NCBI GenBank assembly: GCA_015063695.1
Contig: SVTQ01000016.1
Span: 1-47,427 of the forward strand
Length of the DNA: 47,427 bases
DNA from: Oscillospiraceae bacterium
GTDB taxonomy: Bacteria > Bacillota > Clostridia > Oscillospirales > CAG-272
Reading direction: 5' to 3'
Part shown: positions 16,890-25,276 of the stretch, piece by piece
Numbering within the stretch: position 1 is the stretch's first letter
Layout of the letters: the number at the start of each line of letters is the position of its first letter
The notes under the pieces: generated by a model
The model's database searches: none
What the model saw: only the letters and a program-made list of their open reading frames with translations
Told to the model about the DNA's origin: nothing
Program-made: the position numbers and the translations under genes

Positions 16890-17196
16890 CCGCATTTATA
16901 TCTATATTGCCATCGCGGTCATGGCAGGAGTCTCCTACCTTATCCGCGTTTTGCCTCTTACCCTCATAAGAGGACAGATAAAGAGCCGGTTTCTCCGCTC
17001 CTTCCTCTATTACGTACCTTACGTCACCCTTGCGGTGATGACTTTTCCTGCAATTACCGAAGCTACGGGATCCCCCGTTTCGGGCTTTGCCGCCCTTGCG
17101 GTCGGTATTATTGCCGCATGGCTTGACGCAGGACTTTTCAAGGTCGCCGTCTCCTGCTGTGCAGTGGTATTTATTCTTGAACTGTTTATTATATAA
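16882..17196 (+). CDS. azlD: AzlD, small subunit of branched-chain amino acid exporter
   Basis: This short membrane protein of 104 residues has four hydrophobic spans (YIYIAIAVMAGVSYLIRVLP, FLYYVPYVTLAVMTFPAI and two more), the usual size and layout of AzlD. I chose the GTG at 16882 because AGGAGG (16870-16875) lies six bases before it; an in-frame ATG at 16861 would lie upstream of that site. The start overlaps the azlC stop, so the two are translationally coupled. It is the partner of AzlC in export. Confidence 0.88.
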   Translation: MNNRIYIYIAIAVMAGVSYLIRVLPLTLIRGQIKSRFLRSFLYYVPYVTLAVMTFPAITEATGSPVSGFAALAVGIIAAWLDAGLFKVAVSCCAVVFILELFII

Positions 17197-17199
17197 CTT

Positions 17200-17242
17200 A
17201 AAAAAGGGATGTAAAAAACTGATTTTTTTACATCCCTTTTTG
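17200..17242. terminator. Bidirectional terminator between azlD and comEC
   Basis: A long stem made of AAAAAGGGATGTAAAAAA and its complement, around a four-base loop, leaves T runs on both strands for the two convergent genes. Confidence 0.88.
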
Positions 17243-17247
17243 TATTA

Positions 17248-19554
17248 TTAAGATTTTTTAATACGAAAAACCGCACTTTCATCGGGAAGAAGGATCTCTG
17301 CTTCCGTTCTTTCGGTAAGCTCTTCTTTTTCTTCCGTTTTTGCTACGCAGAAAATTTCAGCGCCGCGGAAAGCGGATCTTATGCTTCTGACGGTAGTTAT
17401 ATCGGAATTGTCCTTATGGTTTCCCACAAGAACTTTAAGATTTTCCGCCTTTCCAAAACGAGAAGCGATACCGTTTAAATTATCGGCGCCGCCCTTTACA
17501 TAGAGAAAGGACTCGTCCTCTCCCAAAGCGGAAAGATAAAAATCCCCTTCTTCATTTTGAGTTACCGTAAAAGGCAACAGCTGACTTCTTCCGCCTGCAA
17601 AGGAAATACTGAAGACTTCAACGTCCTTTTCTTTCAGATATTCCTCTATTTCATTTCTCATCATAATCTTTTCCGAATCTTCGGTGTAAGGCAGATATAC
17701 CCGTTTCAGATATGTGCTTTCGCATAGCTTTTCCACAAGAGAAATATGGCCGTTGCTGTATTTTGTAAGAACGAGGACATCTATTTCGTCATAATGAAGC
17801 TCTGCGGCACGGTTCATAGCCCTTATAGCCTCGCTCTTCGAGCCGCTTGAAAAATCAACAAAATAAACGTCACCCTCAGAGACGGTAACAATTCCGTCGC
17901 CAAAGTTTCCGTTAACTCTGCTGAAGGTTATTCTATCGGCATACACTCCGTTATATGCAAGGACACAGACAGCGTACAGCAAAACGCAAGCGCAAATTCC
18001 GACACCTCCGCCGGAAGATGCCCTCTTCTTTCCGCAGACAAACATGACAACCGAAATAAACAACGCACAAATAATAAAGGGGGAGAAAAAATATTTCAAA
18101 GAAACGGTTAAGCCATCTATCATCGCAAACTTTTCAGAGAGATAAAGAACTGCATCTATCAGCTTTTCGCCGCAGAAAACAAGAAAAGAGCCAATATAGG
18201 GCACCGGCGAAAGAAACATTATTGCGATGCCAAAATACATTACAATGCTGAAAAGAGGAATAAACAGCAAATTGGAGATCGGTGCTAAAAGAGAAGCAGA
18301 ATCATAGTACAGCCATGTTACGGGAAGAGTGAATGCGGTTGCAAGAAAAGTAACCAAAACTGAGGTGCAAAGCCGTCGTCTGAAAGTTGCCCATATACGC
18401 GAGAAAAAACCGCTTTTCACTTTTCGCACAACAGGTTTCTTCCCGCTTTCAGCAAGGTTTTCTTCTCTTTTGAGCTTTAATCTTTCAATCTCTTTAGCCG
18501 CCGCGAGACATCCGAGATATGCAGTAAAGGAAAGCTGCATTCCGATATCAAAGGCAAAATGAGGACAGACGGCGAGCATTACGGCTCCGCAAATTCCGAG
18601 AGCCGTTATTCCGTCGTGGCAAATGCCCCATATACCCGCAAGAGACACGAAGCATCCAAGAATCGCCGCTCTTACAACCGATGCGGAAAAACCCGTCATC
18701 CCCATATAAAACAGCATAATAAATACACACAGAAAGCTTCTCACTTTTCTGCTTATTCTCATTCGCTTTGTCAGAAAGTAAAAGGCCGTGGAAATATATG
18801 AAACGTGCATACCGCTTATTGCAATCAGATGAGATATTCCGATTTTGGAAAAATCTCTTTTTATCTCGGGAGCGAGATCCCCTTTATTGCCGAGAACAAC
18901 GGCATTGGCAAGCTCTCCGCTCTCTCCCTCAAGATAATTTTCAATCCTATCCGAAAGCTTTTCGTTAATACCGTAGAAGAAATCGGAGAGAGTTTTTTCG
19001 GCTTTGCCGTAAGATCGTCCGTCTTCAAGCTCTCCTTTTATAACCATACCCTTTGACATGTAATACTGTTTTTCGTCAAAGGTATCTGACGTCTCAAAGT
19101 CAGAAAAAGTAACCTTTCCCGAAACCTCACTGCCCCGCTCATATTTTTCACCGCACTCAAGGGCGACATAAAAGTTTACGTCTTTAGCGCCAACCTGCCT
19201 TACCTTCGCTTTATAGCATAAATTCAATTCATTTTCCCAAAGGGTATCACAGATGACAAAATCGGTATATTCTTCCTTTCCCGCATAAAGCTTTTCCTCT
19301 TTGCCGGAGAAATTTATAAAAAGGAGCAGAAGGGCAAAAGAAAGTCCTGCAAGAATAAGAAACAGATACCTCAGCGCCACGGATATTTTCCGCGAAAAAT
19401 TCGGGTGGTATGAAAAAAGCAGAAAAAGACCTGACGAAAGAACAAATGCCGGCGGAACAAAAAACGAAACTCTTATTCCCATATTGGCAAAAACGCAAAA
19501 GGAAAGGACCGCCGTTCCGGTGAGCACCGCAAGGGGTCTTTTTACAAAATCCAT
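17248..19554 (-). CDS. comEC: ComEC/Rec2 DNA-uptake channel with decayed MBL domain
   Basis: The protein has 768 residues. Three N-terminal spans lead to an OB-like region, then the Competence domain with its hallmark HLIAISGMHVSYI (about 240-252) and some ten membrane spans, and a C-terminal beta-lactamase-like fold (about 540-768). ComEC forms the channel that brings single-stranded DNA into competent cells. In the last domain the metal motif HxHxDH, usually written SHPDxDH, reads TKYSNGH (about residues 595-601), so most ligands are gone and hydrolysis is unlikely. The longer ORF start at 19632 would place 26 codons in the glyA terminator, so I take ATG 19554. No other competence genes are in the window. 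Confidence 0.87.
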   Translation of the reverse strand: MDFVKRPLAVLTGTAVLSFCVFANMGIRVSFFVPPAFVLSSGLFLLFSYHPNFSRKISVALRYLFLILAGLSFALLLLFINFSGKEEKLYAGKEEYTDFVICDTLWENELNLCYKAKVRQVGAKDVNFYVALECGEKYERGSEVSGKVTFSDFETSDTFDEKQYYMSKGMVIKGELEDGRSYGKAEKTLSDFFYGINEKLSDRIENYLEGESGELANAVVLGNKGDLAPEIKRDFSKIGISHLIAISGMHVSYISTAFYFLTKRMRISRKVRSFLCVFIMLFYMGMTGFSASVVRAAILGCFVSLAGIWGICHDGITALGICGAVMLAVCPHFAFDIGMQLSFTAYLGCLAAAKEIERLKLKREENLAESGKKPVVRKVKSGFFSRIWATFRRRLCTSVLVTFLATAFTLPVTWLYYDSASLLAPISNLLFIPLFSIVMYFGIAIMFLSPVPYIGSFLVFCGEKLIDAVLYLSEKFAMIDGLTVSLKYFFSPFIICALFISVVMFVCGKKRASSGGGVGICACVLLYAVCVLAYNGVYADRITFSRVNGNFGDGIVTVSEGDVYFVDFSSGSKSEAIRAMNRAAELHYDEIDVLVLTKYSNGHISLVEKLCESTYLKRVYLPYTEDSEKIMMRNEIEEYLKEKDVEVFSISFAGGRSQLLPFTVTQNEEGDFYLSALGEDESFLYVKGGADNLNGIASRFGKAENLKVLVGNHKDNSDITTVRSIRSAFRGAEIFCVAKTEEKEELTERTEAEILLPDESAVFRIKKS

Positions 19555-19589
19555 TTTTGATCTACTCCATGGTATAATTAAATCTGATA

Positions 19590-19622
19590 AAAGAAAAAGG
19601 GAGAAATGCTGACACTTCTCCC
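19590..19622 (-). terminator. Terminator of glyA
   Basis: On the minus strand GGGAGAAGTG (plus 19613-19622) pairs with CATTTCTCCC (plus 19599-19608, one G-U), followed by TTTTTCTTTT. It lies 25 bases past the glyA stop. Confidence 0.85.
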
Positions 19623-19647
19623 TAAAATTCATTATAACTTGAAAAAC

Positions 19648-20883
19648 TCAATAAATAGGATACTTAGCGCAAAGCTTTGCAACCTCTTCGGTCACGTATT
19701 CCTTGGAGTTTTCAAAATCGGATGCTACCTTGTAAATAAGATCTGCTATAAGCTTCATGTCGTCTGTGTTAAAGCCTCTCGTGGTAACTGCGGGAGTACC
19801 GAGTCTTATTCCGCTTGTTACGAAGGGGCTTGCAGGATCGCCGGGGATAGTGTTCTTGTTAGCAGTGATATGAACTTCATCAAGACGCGCTTCAAGCTCT
19901 TTACCTGTAATATTGAAGTTACGAAGGTCAACGAGCATGAGATGGTTATCCGTACCGCCTGAAACTATTCTGAAGCCCTTTGCCGCAAGCTCTTCGGAAA
20001 GGACCTTTGCGTTTTCAACTACTCTTTTCTGATATTCCTTGAATTCATCGGTGAGAGCTTCTCCGAGAGCAACTGCCTTTGCCGCAACGATGTGCATGAG
20101 GGGACCGCCCTGAGTGCCGGGGAAGATAGCCTTATCTATCTGCTTGGCATACTGTTCCTTGCAGAGGATCATACCTCCTCTGGGCCCTCTGAGTGTCTTA
20201 TGGGTCGTTGTTGTAACAACGTCAGCATAGGGCACGGGACTCGGATGAAGACCTGCAGCTACAAGACCCGCGATATGAGCCATATCCACCATAAGGACAG
20301 CTCCCACTTCGTCTGCTATCTCGCGGCATCTTGCGAAATCTATCGTTCTGGAGTATGCACTTGCACCGACAACGATAAGCTTGGGTTTTGCTTCGAGAGC
20401 GATAGCTCTCATCTTATCGTAGTCGATAACTTCTGTTTCGGGGTCAACACCGTAAGGAACGATATTGAAATACTTACCGGAAATATTAACGGGAGAACCG
20501 TGGGAAAGGTGACCGCCTTCAGAAAGGTTCATACCCATCACAGTATCACCGGGCTGAAGGAAAGCAAAAAATACTGCAAGGTTTGCGGAAGCGCCGCTAT
20601 GGGGCTGAACGTTTGCGTGTTCTGCGCCGAAGAGCTTCTTTGCTCTTTCTCTTGCAATCTCTTCAACTACGTCAACGTACTGGCATCCGCCGTAATATCT
20701 CTTTGAAGGGAAGCCTTCTGCGTATTTGTTTGTAAGAACACCGCCTGCCGCAAGAAGGACAGCCTTCGAAACTATATTTTCAGAAGCGATAAGTTCAATG
20801 TTTCCTCTCTGACGGGAAAGCTCCTGCATACACGCAGCGTTTACTTCGGAATCGTATATTCCGAGTTCTTCAAAAAAGTTCAT
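19648..20883 (-). CDS. glyA: Serine hydroxymethyltransferase
   Basis: This 411-residue enzyme is PLP-dependent and interconverts serine and glycine while charging tetrahydrofolate with a one-carbon unit. Visible motifs are [14 protein letters not shown] near the N-terminus, [36 protein letters not shown], and [16 protein letters not shown] containing the PLP-binding Lys (about residue 224). Length and motifs are normal. The start is ATG 20883 because GGGAGG lies seven bases upstream; the in-frame extension to 20928 has no ribosome site. It has its own consensus promoter and terminator. Confidence 0.97.
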   Translation of the reverse strand: MNFFEELGIYDSEVNAACMQELSRQRGNIELIASENIVSKAVLLAAGGVLTNKYAEGFPSKRYYGGCQYVDVVEEIARERAKKLFGAEHANVQPHSGASANLAVFFAFLQPGDTVMGMNLSEGGHLSHGSPVNISGKYFNIVPYGVDPETEVIDYDKMRAIALEAKPKLIVVGASAYSRTIDFARCREIADEVGAVLMVDMAHIAGLVAAGLHPSPVPYADVVTTTTHKTLRGPRGGMILCKEQYAKQIDKAIFPGTQGGPLMHIVAAKAVALGEALTDEFKEYQKRVVENAKVLSEELAAKGFRIVSGGTDNHLMLVDLRNFNITGKELEARLDEVHITANKNTIPGDPASPFVTSGIRLGTPAVTTRGFNTDDMKLIADLIYKVASDFENSKEYVTEEVAKLCAKYPIY

Positions 20884-20932
20884 GGTTTTCCTCCCATTTT
20901 CTTTTAAAATCAAAAAATATAAAATCAAAGTT

Positions 20933-20961
20933 ATTATACTACATTAGGTGGCATGTGTCAA
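20933..20961 (-). promoter_or_regulatory. Perfect-consensus sigma-A promoter of glyA
   Basis: On the minus strand TTGACA (plus 20956-20961), exactly 17 bases, TATAAT (plus 20933-20938). The untranslated leader is about 40 bases, so no glycine riboswitch is present. Confidence 0.9.
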
Positions 20962-21054
20962 CGAAAAAGGACAAGTTTCTTTGTTTTAAGATAAAAAAGG
21001 CGCAAATACACGGTTTTCTCCCCTAACAGACAAACATAATATATTGGGCACGTA

Positions 21055-21083
21055 TTGAACAAAAGTCGTTTTTTTGGTATACT
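21055..21083 (+). promoter_or_regulatory. Promoter of the QueG-like/addBA operon
   Basis: TTGAAC (21055-21060), 17 bases, TATACT (21078-21083), 34 bases before the GTG start. Confidence 0.82.
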
Positions 21084-21117
21084 GTTGTTATAATAATCTG
21101 AAGCGGGAGGATATGAC

Positions 21118-21930
21118 GTGACAGTTTCTGAATTTTTGAAAAAAGAGGGCATCGGCGCTTTTTCCGCTTTGCCTCTTGATAAATGCAGAATAACGAAAGA
21201 ACGGCTGATTTCGGATGCACCCGAAAACTGCTATGCCATAATTACGTATATTCCTTATCCCGTAACGACCGATAGGCTTTTTGCCGCATTTTCCGTGATT
21301 CCCGACTATCATATTTTCTTTTCACGGCTTGAAAAAAAGATTTCTGACCTTTTTGAAGAAAAATACGAAGGTGTATACATGAAGGTCTTCGCCGACCACT
21401 CCCCCATTGATGAAAGACTTGCCGCATGTAATGCAGGTCTCGGAGTGATGGGCGACAACGGTCTTTTCATATCCAATAACCACGGCTCCTTTGTATTTAT
21501 CGGAGAAATAATATGCTCCCTCTCCGAAAAGGAACTTTTAGAAGAAGGAATTCCCCTCTCCTTTGTACCCGCCGAAGAATGTATTCACTGCGGAGCCTGC
21601 AAAAACGCCTGCCCCTCGGGCGCTGTAGGCAGAGAAAAAAACCTGTGTGTTTCTCATATTACCCAGAAAAAGGGTAATTTATCGGACACCGAAAGTGATA
21701 TTATAAGGAAAAGCGGATACGTTTGGGGGTGCGACATGTGCGCTCTCGCCTGTCCCATGAACAAAAAAGCAGAGATCGCGACACATCACTCTTTCTTCAC
21801 GGACGGAATTATTTCTCCGAAAACTTTTGCCGACATAGATGCCATGAGCGATGAAGAATACGCAAAATATCCCTTTTCATGGCGAAAGAAAGAACTGCTT
21901 AAAAGAAATTTTGAAATTCTCGGCAAATAA
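21118..21930 (+). CDS. Short QueG-like double 4Fe-4S protein
   Basis: This 270-residue protein is related to epoxyqueuosine reductase, which finishes queuosine in tRNA using cobalamin and two 4Fe-4S clusters. Seen: FADHSPIDERLAACNAGLGV (the DUF1730-like substrate region), then CIHCGACKNACPSGAV and, after NLCVSH, CDMCALACPMNKK. Together these give eight cluster cysteines. It lacks the C-terminal HEAT-like region of full QueG, which is typically well over 300 residues. The start is GTG 21118, with GGAGG seven bases before; the nearby ATG at 21113 hits a stop at once. It is first in an operon with addB, 28 bases downstream. True QueG activity is uncertain; a paralogous ferredoxin-type reductase is possible. 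Confidence 0.78.
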   Translation: MTVSEFLKKEGIGAFSALPLDKCRITKERLISDAPENCYAIITYIPYPVTTDRLFAAFSVIPDYHIFFSRLEKKISDLFEEKYEGVYMKVFADHSPIDERLAACNAGLGVMGDNGLFISNNHGSFVFIGEIICSLSEKELLEEGIPLSFVPAEECIHCGACKNACPSGAVGREKNLCVSHITQKKGNLSDTESDIIRKSGYVWGCDMCALACPMNKKAEIATHHSFFTDGIISPKTFADIDAMSDEEYAKYPFSWRKKELLKRNFEILGK

Positions 21931-21958
21931 ACGTTAAACTTTCAGAGGAGGACCTTAT

Positions 21959-24900
21959 ATGACAGAGCTTATATGCGGTGCGTCAGGAAGCGGAAAAGGC
22001 GCATACATAATAGAAAAAATAAAGGAAAAACTCGGAAGCGGAAAAAAGCTTTACCTCATCGTTCCCGAACAGCAGACTGTTATATGGGAGGCGAGGGTCT
22101 GCCGTGAGCTTCCTCCCTCAGCCGCCTTAGAGCTGGAGGTTGTGAACTTCCGCCGTCTTGCCAACACAGTTGCAAGGCAGGTGGGCGGGCTCGCCTACAA
22201 CTATACGGGAGAAGGAAGAAAGATCCTTCTCATGTGGAGTGCCATTGCCTCCGTCAAGGACAATCTCCGAGTTTACATAAGCTCAAGAGGACGAGAGGAC
22301 AAATACATCCCCCTCATGCTTGAGACCATTTCGGAAATGAGACGAAACCGAATAGTTCCGGAAATGCTTGAAAATGCGGCAACGGAGCTTTCAGGCAAGG
22401 AAAACGAAAGTCTGAAGAGCAGACTTTCCGACGTAGCTCTCATTTTCTCGGCCTACTCAGCCCTTTGCGAAAAAGACGGCACCGAGGACCCCGAAAATAT
22501 TCTTGATACACTTGAGGTCTCCCTTCGCACAAGTGACTTTTTCAAAAACTCTGCGGTGTTCGTTGACTCCTTCTTCTCGCTGACACCCGTCGAAACGGAG
22601 ATACTTTATCATATTATCCGAACCGCCGAGGACGTATACGTAACCTTCCACTTCCTGCCCGAAAGAGACGGTGTTCATTTCGCCCACGTAAAACGTTATT
22701 ACAAGACGGTCAAACGCCTTGCGGATGCGGCAGGAAAAGAAGTTAAAACAGTAAAGCTTGAAGAGTGCAGAAGGACCTCGAAAGAGTCCCTTTTGTACCT
22801 TGAAAAGAATCTCTGGAATTTTTCCGCTCCGCCCATAAAATGCGAGGACGGCAGTGTTAAAATAATAGCCTGTGCCGACAGATACGAGGAAGCAAGAGCT
22901 GTGGGCGCAGAGATCGAAAGACTTATACACTGCGGTGCATCCTACTCCGACATCGCAGTTGTGGCAAGAGACATGAGCCTCGTTTCGGGTATTCTCGACT
23001 CAAGACTTGAGTCCCTGGGAATTCCTTTTCACACCGCAAAAAGAAAAGAAATTTCAAACTCTCCTGCAGTGAAATTCATAACAAGTCTTTTTGACACAGT
23101 AAGCGGCAGTTTCAGACGTGAAAATATTATAGAATGTATCAAGACGGGGCTTTGTCCCGTCAGCGCAAGGGAAAGCGCAAACTTTGAAGAATATACCGCA
23201 ACCTGGAATTTAAGAGGCAGAAAGGCGTATCTTGACGGAGAGCTCTGGAGCATGAATCCCGCAGGGTACGTAAAGGACGTTTCTCCTTGGGGAAGGACCG
23301 TTCTTCTTGATGCCTGCCGTGTAAAAGAGATAATGGCGCGTCCCCTTTCAAAGCTTGACACTCTATTTGGCAGAAGCTCCGCTCCCGTTTCGGCTGTCTG
23401 CACGGTTCTTTACGATATACTTGTCGATTTCAATGTTTACGAAGCCCTTCTTATGCGCGCCGAGAGCCTTCGCGACGGCGGAAACGACAGAGAGGCAGAG
23501 GAAACGGAAAAACTGTTCTCCGTAATACTTGAAATTCTTGACACCATGGTTGACACCCTCGGGGACACCCTTATCGACGCGGGAAGATTTTCTTCTCTGT
23601 TTGCAGGAGTTGCAAGGACCTTTGACATCGGCTCTATTCCAGACGGAATTGATGCGGTCACCTTCGGCAGTGCCTTCAGCGTGAGAGTGGGGGAGATAAA
23701 GCACGTTATCATCCCGGGATGCATCGAGGGAGAATTCCCGATGCCCGTTAAGGACACGGGCTTTTTCAGCGATGCGGACAAGCTCACTCTTGAGGGCATC
23801 GGAATTAATATAGGCGACAACTCTGCAAAGCAGACGGGCGAAGAGCTTTTCCGTTTTTACAGAACCGTTACAATGGCATCCGAGTCCGTAACTCTTATTG
23901 TTCCCGCCTCAAACGGAAACACCAAGGCATCCCCCTCCATCGGCGCAAAGCAGGTGGGAAAGTTGCTTTCACTTACAAAGCTCCCCTTTTTCGAAATTGC
24001 AAAACGCGACCTTATATGGAGCGAAAAAAGTGCTTCCGATGCTCTTCCTTACCTTGCGGGAACTCCCGAGTACGACACGGTTCTCTCCTTTGGTGAAAAA
24101 TACCCCTCCATACTGAAAAAACAGACTCTCTCAGGTGCGCTCAGTGCGGAAAACGACAGGGTTGCAGGAAGCGTTACAGACAAAATATGGGGAGAACGCC
24201 TCGGACTTACCCAAAGCAGAATAGACAGCTTTTCAAGCTGCCGCTTTGCCTACTACATGAACTACGTTCTGAAACTCAGTGCCAATGAACGCGCCGCGGT
24301 AAACGCAGTTGACGTCGGTAATCTCGTTCACCGAATTCTTGAACTTTTCTTCGAACAGACAAGAGGCAGAGATTTTCCTCTTGAAAGAGAAGAAACGGAA
24401 AAAATTGCAGACTCCATAATTGAAAAATACATATTTGAAATTACCTGCGGAGGCGCTACTTCCTCAAGGCAGGACTATCTCATTTCAAGACTTCGCCGAA
24501 ACGTTCTTGTAATTCTCGATACGCTGATGATGGAATTTGCAAACAGCAGATTTGCCCCTTGGCGTTTTGAGCTTCCCATGAACGGCGGCGACGACTCATG
24601 TCCCATTCCCCTCTCCTTCAACGCGAAAGACGGCACGAAAGTCTCCCTTTACGGAGTTATCGACCGCGTTGACACCTACACCGAAGGAGACAACGTATAC
24701 GTCAGAGTGGTGGACTACAAAACGGGTTATAAGACCTTCAGAAGAAGCGATATTCAGAAGGGCAAAAATCTTCAGCTTCTCATATATCTTTTCACCCTCT
24801 GGAAGGGCGAGGACTGCGCCTTCAGACGTATCCTTTCCGAAAACGGAAAAAATGTTGTGCCTGCGGGAATGCTCTATTTCAGCGCCCCGCCCGATGCAGG

Positions 24901-25276
24901 AAAAAGCGGCGTTTATATCACGGATAACTCGGGAGAAGAAATTGCAGGAAAGAGTATAATGAGGTCGGGACTTTTCCTGAACGACGAAAAGATCCTCGCG
25001 GCTATGGACAGCACTCCGGAAAGCAAATATCTGCCCTACAAAAACAGATGGGGCAAAGCCGACCCCGCAAAGGTTTGTACTCTTGAAGAATTTGACAGTC
25101 TCTTCGAGGAGACAAAAGAGGTTATAAGAAACATAGCAAACAGCATGAAAAGCGGAAAATGCGAGAGCGTTCCCTCGGAAAAGGGCACCAGTTCGCCTTG
25201 CCGATACTGTAAATTGAAGCCTGTTTGCAGACATATTGAAGGAAAGGAGGAGCGCTATGACGAATCCGATGAATGA
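21959..25276 (+). CDS. addB: AddB, helicase-nuclease subunit B
   Basis: The protein has 1105 residues. GASGSGK at residues 7-13 is a Walker A, and LIVPEQQT follows, as in AddB. A long inactive-helicase middle leads to a RecB-type nuclease: FSSCRFAYYMNYVLKL (about 757), VRVVDYKTGYKTF (about 917), and a C-terminal cysteine set SPCRYCKLKPVCRH (about 1079) that with the first Cys makes the 4Fe-4S staple of AddB. With AddA it resects double-strand breaks up to Chi and loads RecA. The start is set by AGAGGAGG before ATG. It overlaps addA by 20 bases, the usual B-then-A order. Confidence 0.95.
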   Translation: MTELICGASGSGKGAYIIEKIKEKLGSGKKLYLIVPEQQTVIWEARVCRELPPSAALELEVVNFRRLANTVARQVGGLAYNYTGEGRKILLMWSAIASVKDNLRVYISSRGREDKYIPLMLETISEMRRNRIVPEMLENAATELSGKENESLKSRLSDVALIFSAYSALCEKDGTEDPENILDTLEVSLRTSDFFKNSAVFVDSFFSLTPVETEILYHIIRTAEDVYVTFHFLPERDGVHFAHVKRYYKTVKRLADAAGKEVKTVKLEECRRTSKESLLYLEKNLWNFSAPPIKCEDGSVKIIACADRYEEARAVGAEIERLIHCGASYSDIAVVARDMSLVSGILDSRLESLGIPFHTAKRKEISNSPAVKFITSLFDTVSGSFRRENIIECIKTGLCPVSARESANFEEYTATWNLRGRKAYLDGELWSMNPAGYVKDVSPWGRTVLLDACRVKEIMARPLSKLDTLFGRSSAPVSAVCTVLYDILVDFNVYEALLMRAESLRDGGNDREAEETEKLFSVILEILDTMVDTLGDTLIDAGRFSSLFAGVARTFDIGSIPDGIDAVTFGSAFSVRVGEIKHVIIPGCIEGEFPMPVKDTGFFSDADKLTLEGIGINIGDNSAKQTGEELFRFYRTVTMASESVTLIVPASNGNTKASPSIGAKQVGKLLSLTKLPFFEIAKRDLIWSEKSASDALPYLAGTPEYDTVLSFGEKYPSILKKQTLSGALSAENDRVAGSVTDKIWGERLGLTQSRIDSFSSCRFAYYMNYVLKLSANERAAVNAVDVGNLVHRILELFFEQTRGRDFPLEREETEKIADSIIEKYIFEITCGGATSSRQDYLISRLRRNVLVILDTLMMEFANSRFAPWRFELPMNGGDDSCPIPLSFNAKDGTKVSLYGVIDRVDTYTEGDNVYVRVVDYKTGYKTFRRSDIQKGKNLQLLIYLFTLWKGEDCAFRRILSENGKNVVPAGMLYFSAPPDAGKSGVYITDNSGEEIAGKSIMRSGLFLNDEKILAAMDSTPESKYLPYKNRWGKADPAKVCTLEEFDSLFEETKEVIRNIANSMKSGKCESVPSEKGTSSPCRYCKLKPVCRHIEGKEERYDESDE

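Noticed and set aside
19555..19632. A longer ComEC N-terminus
   Set aside because: Those codons lie in the glyA terminator hairpin.
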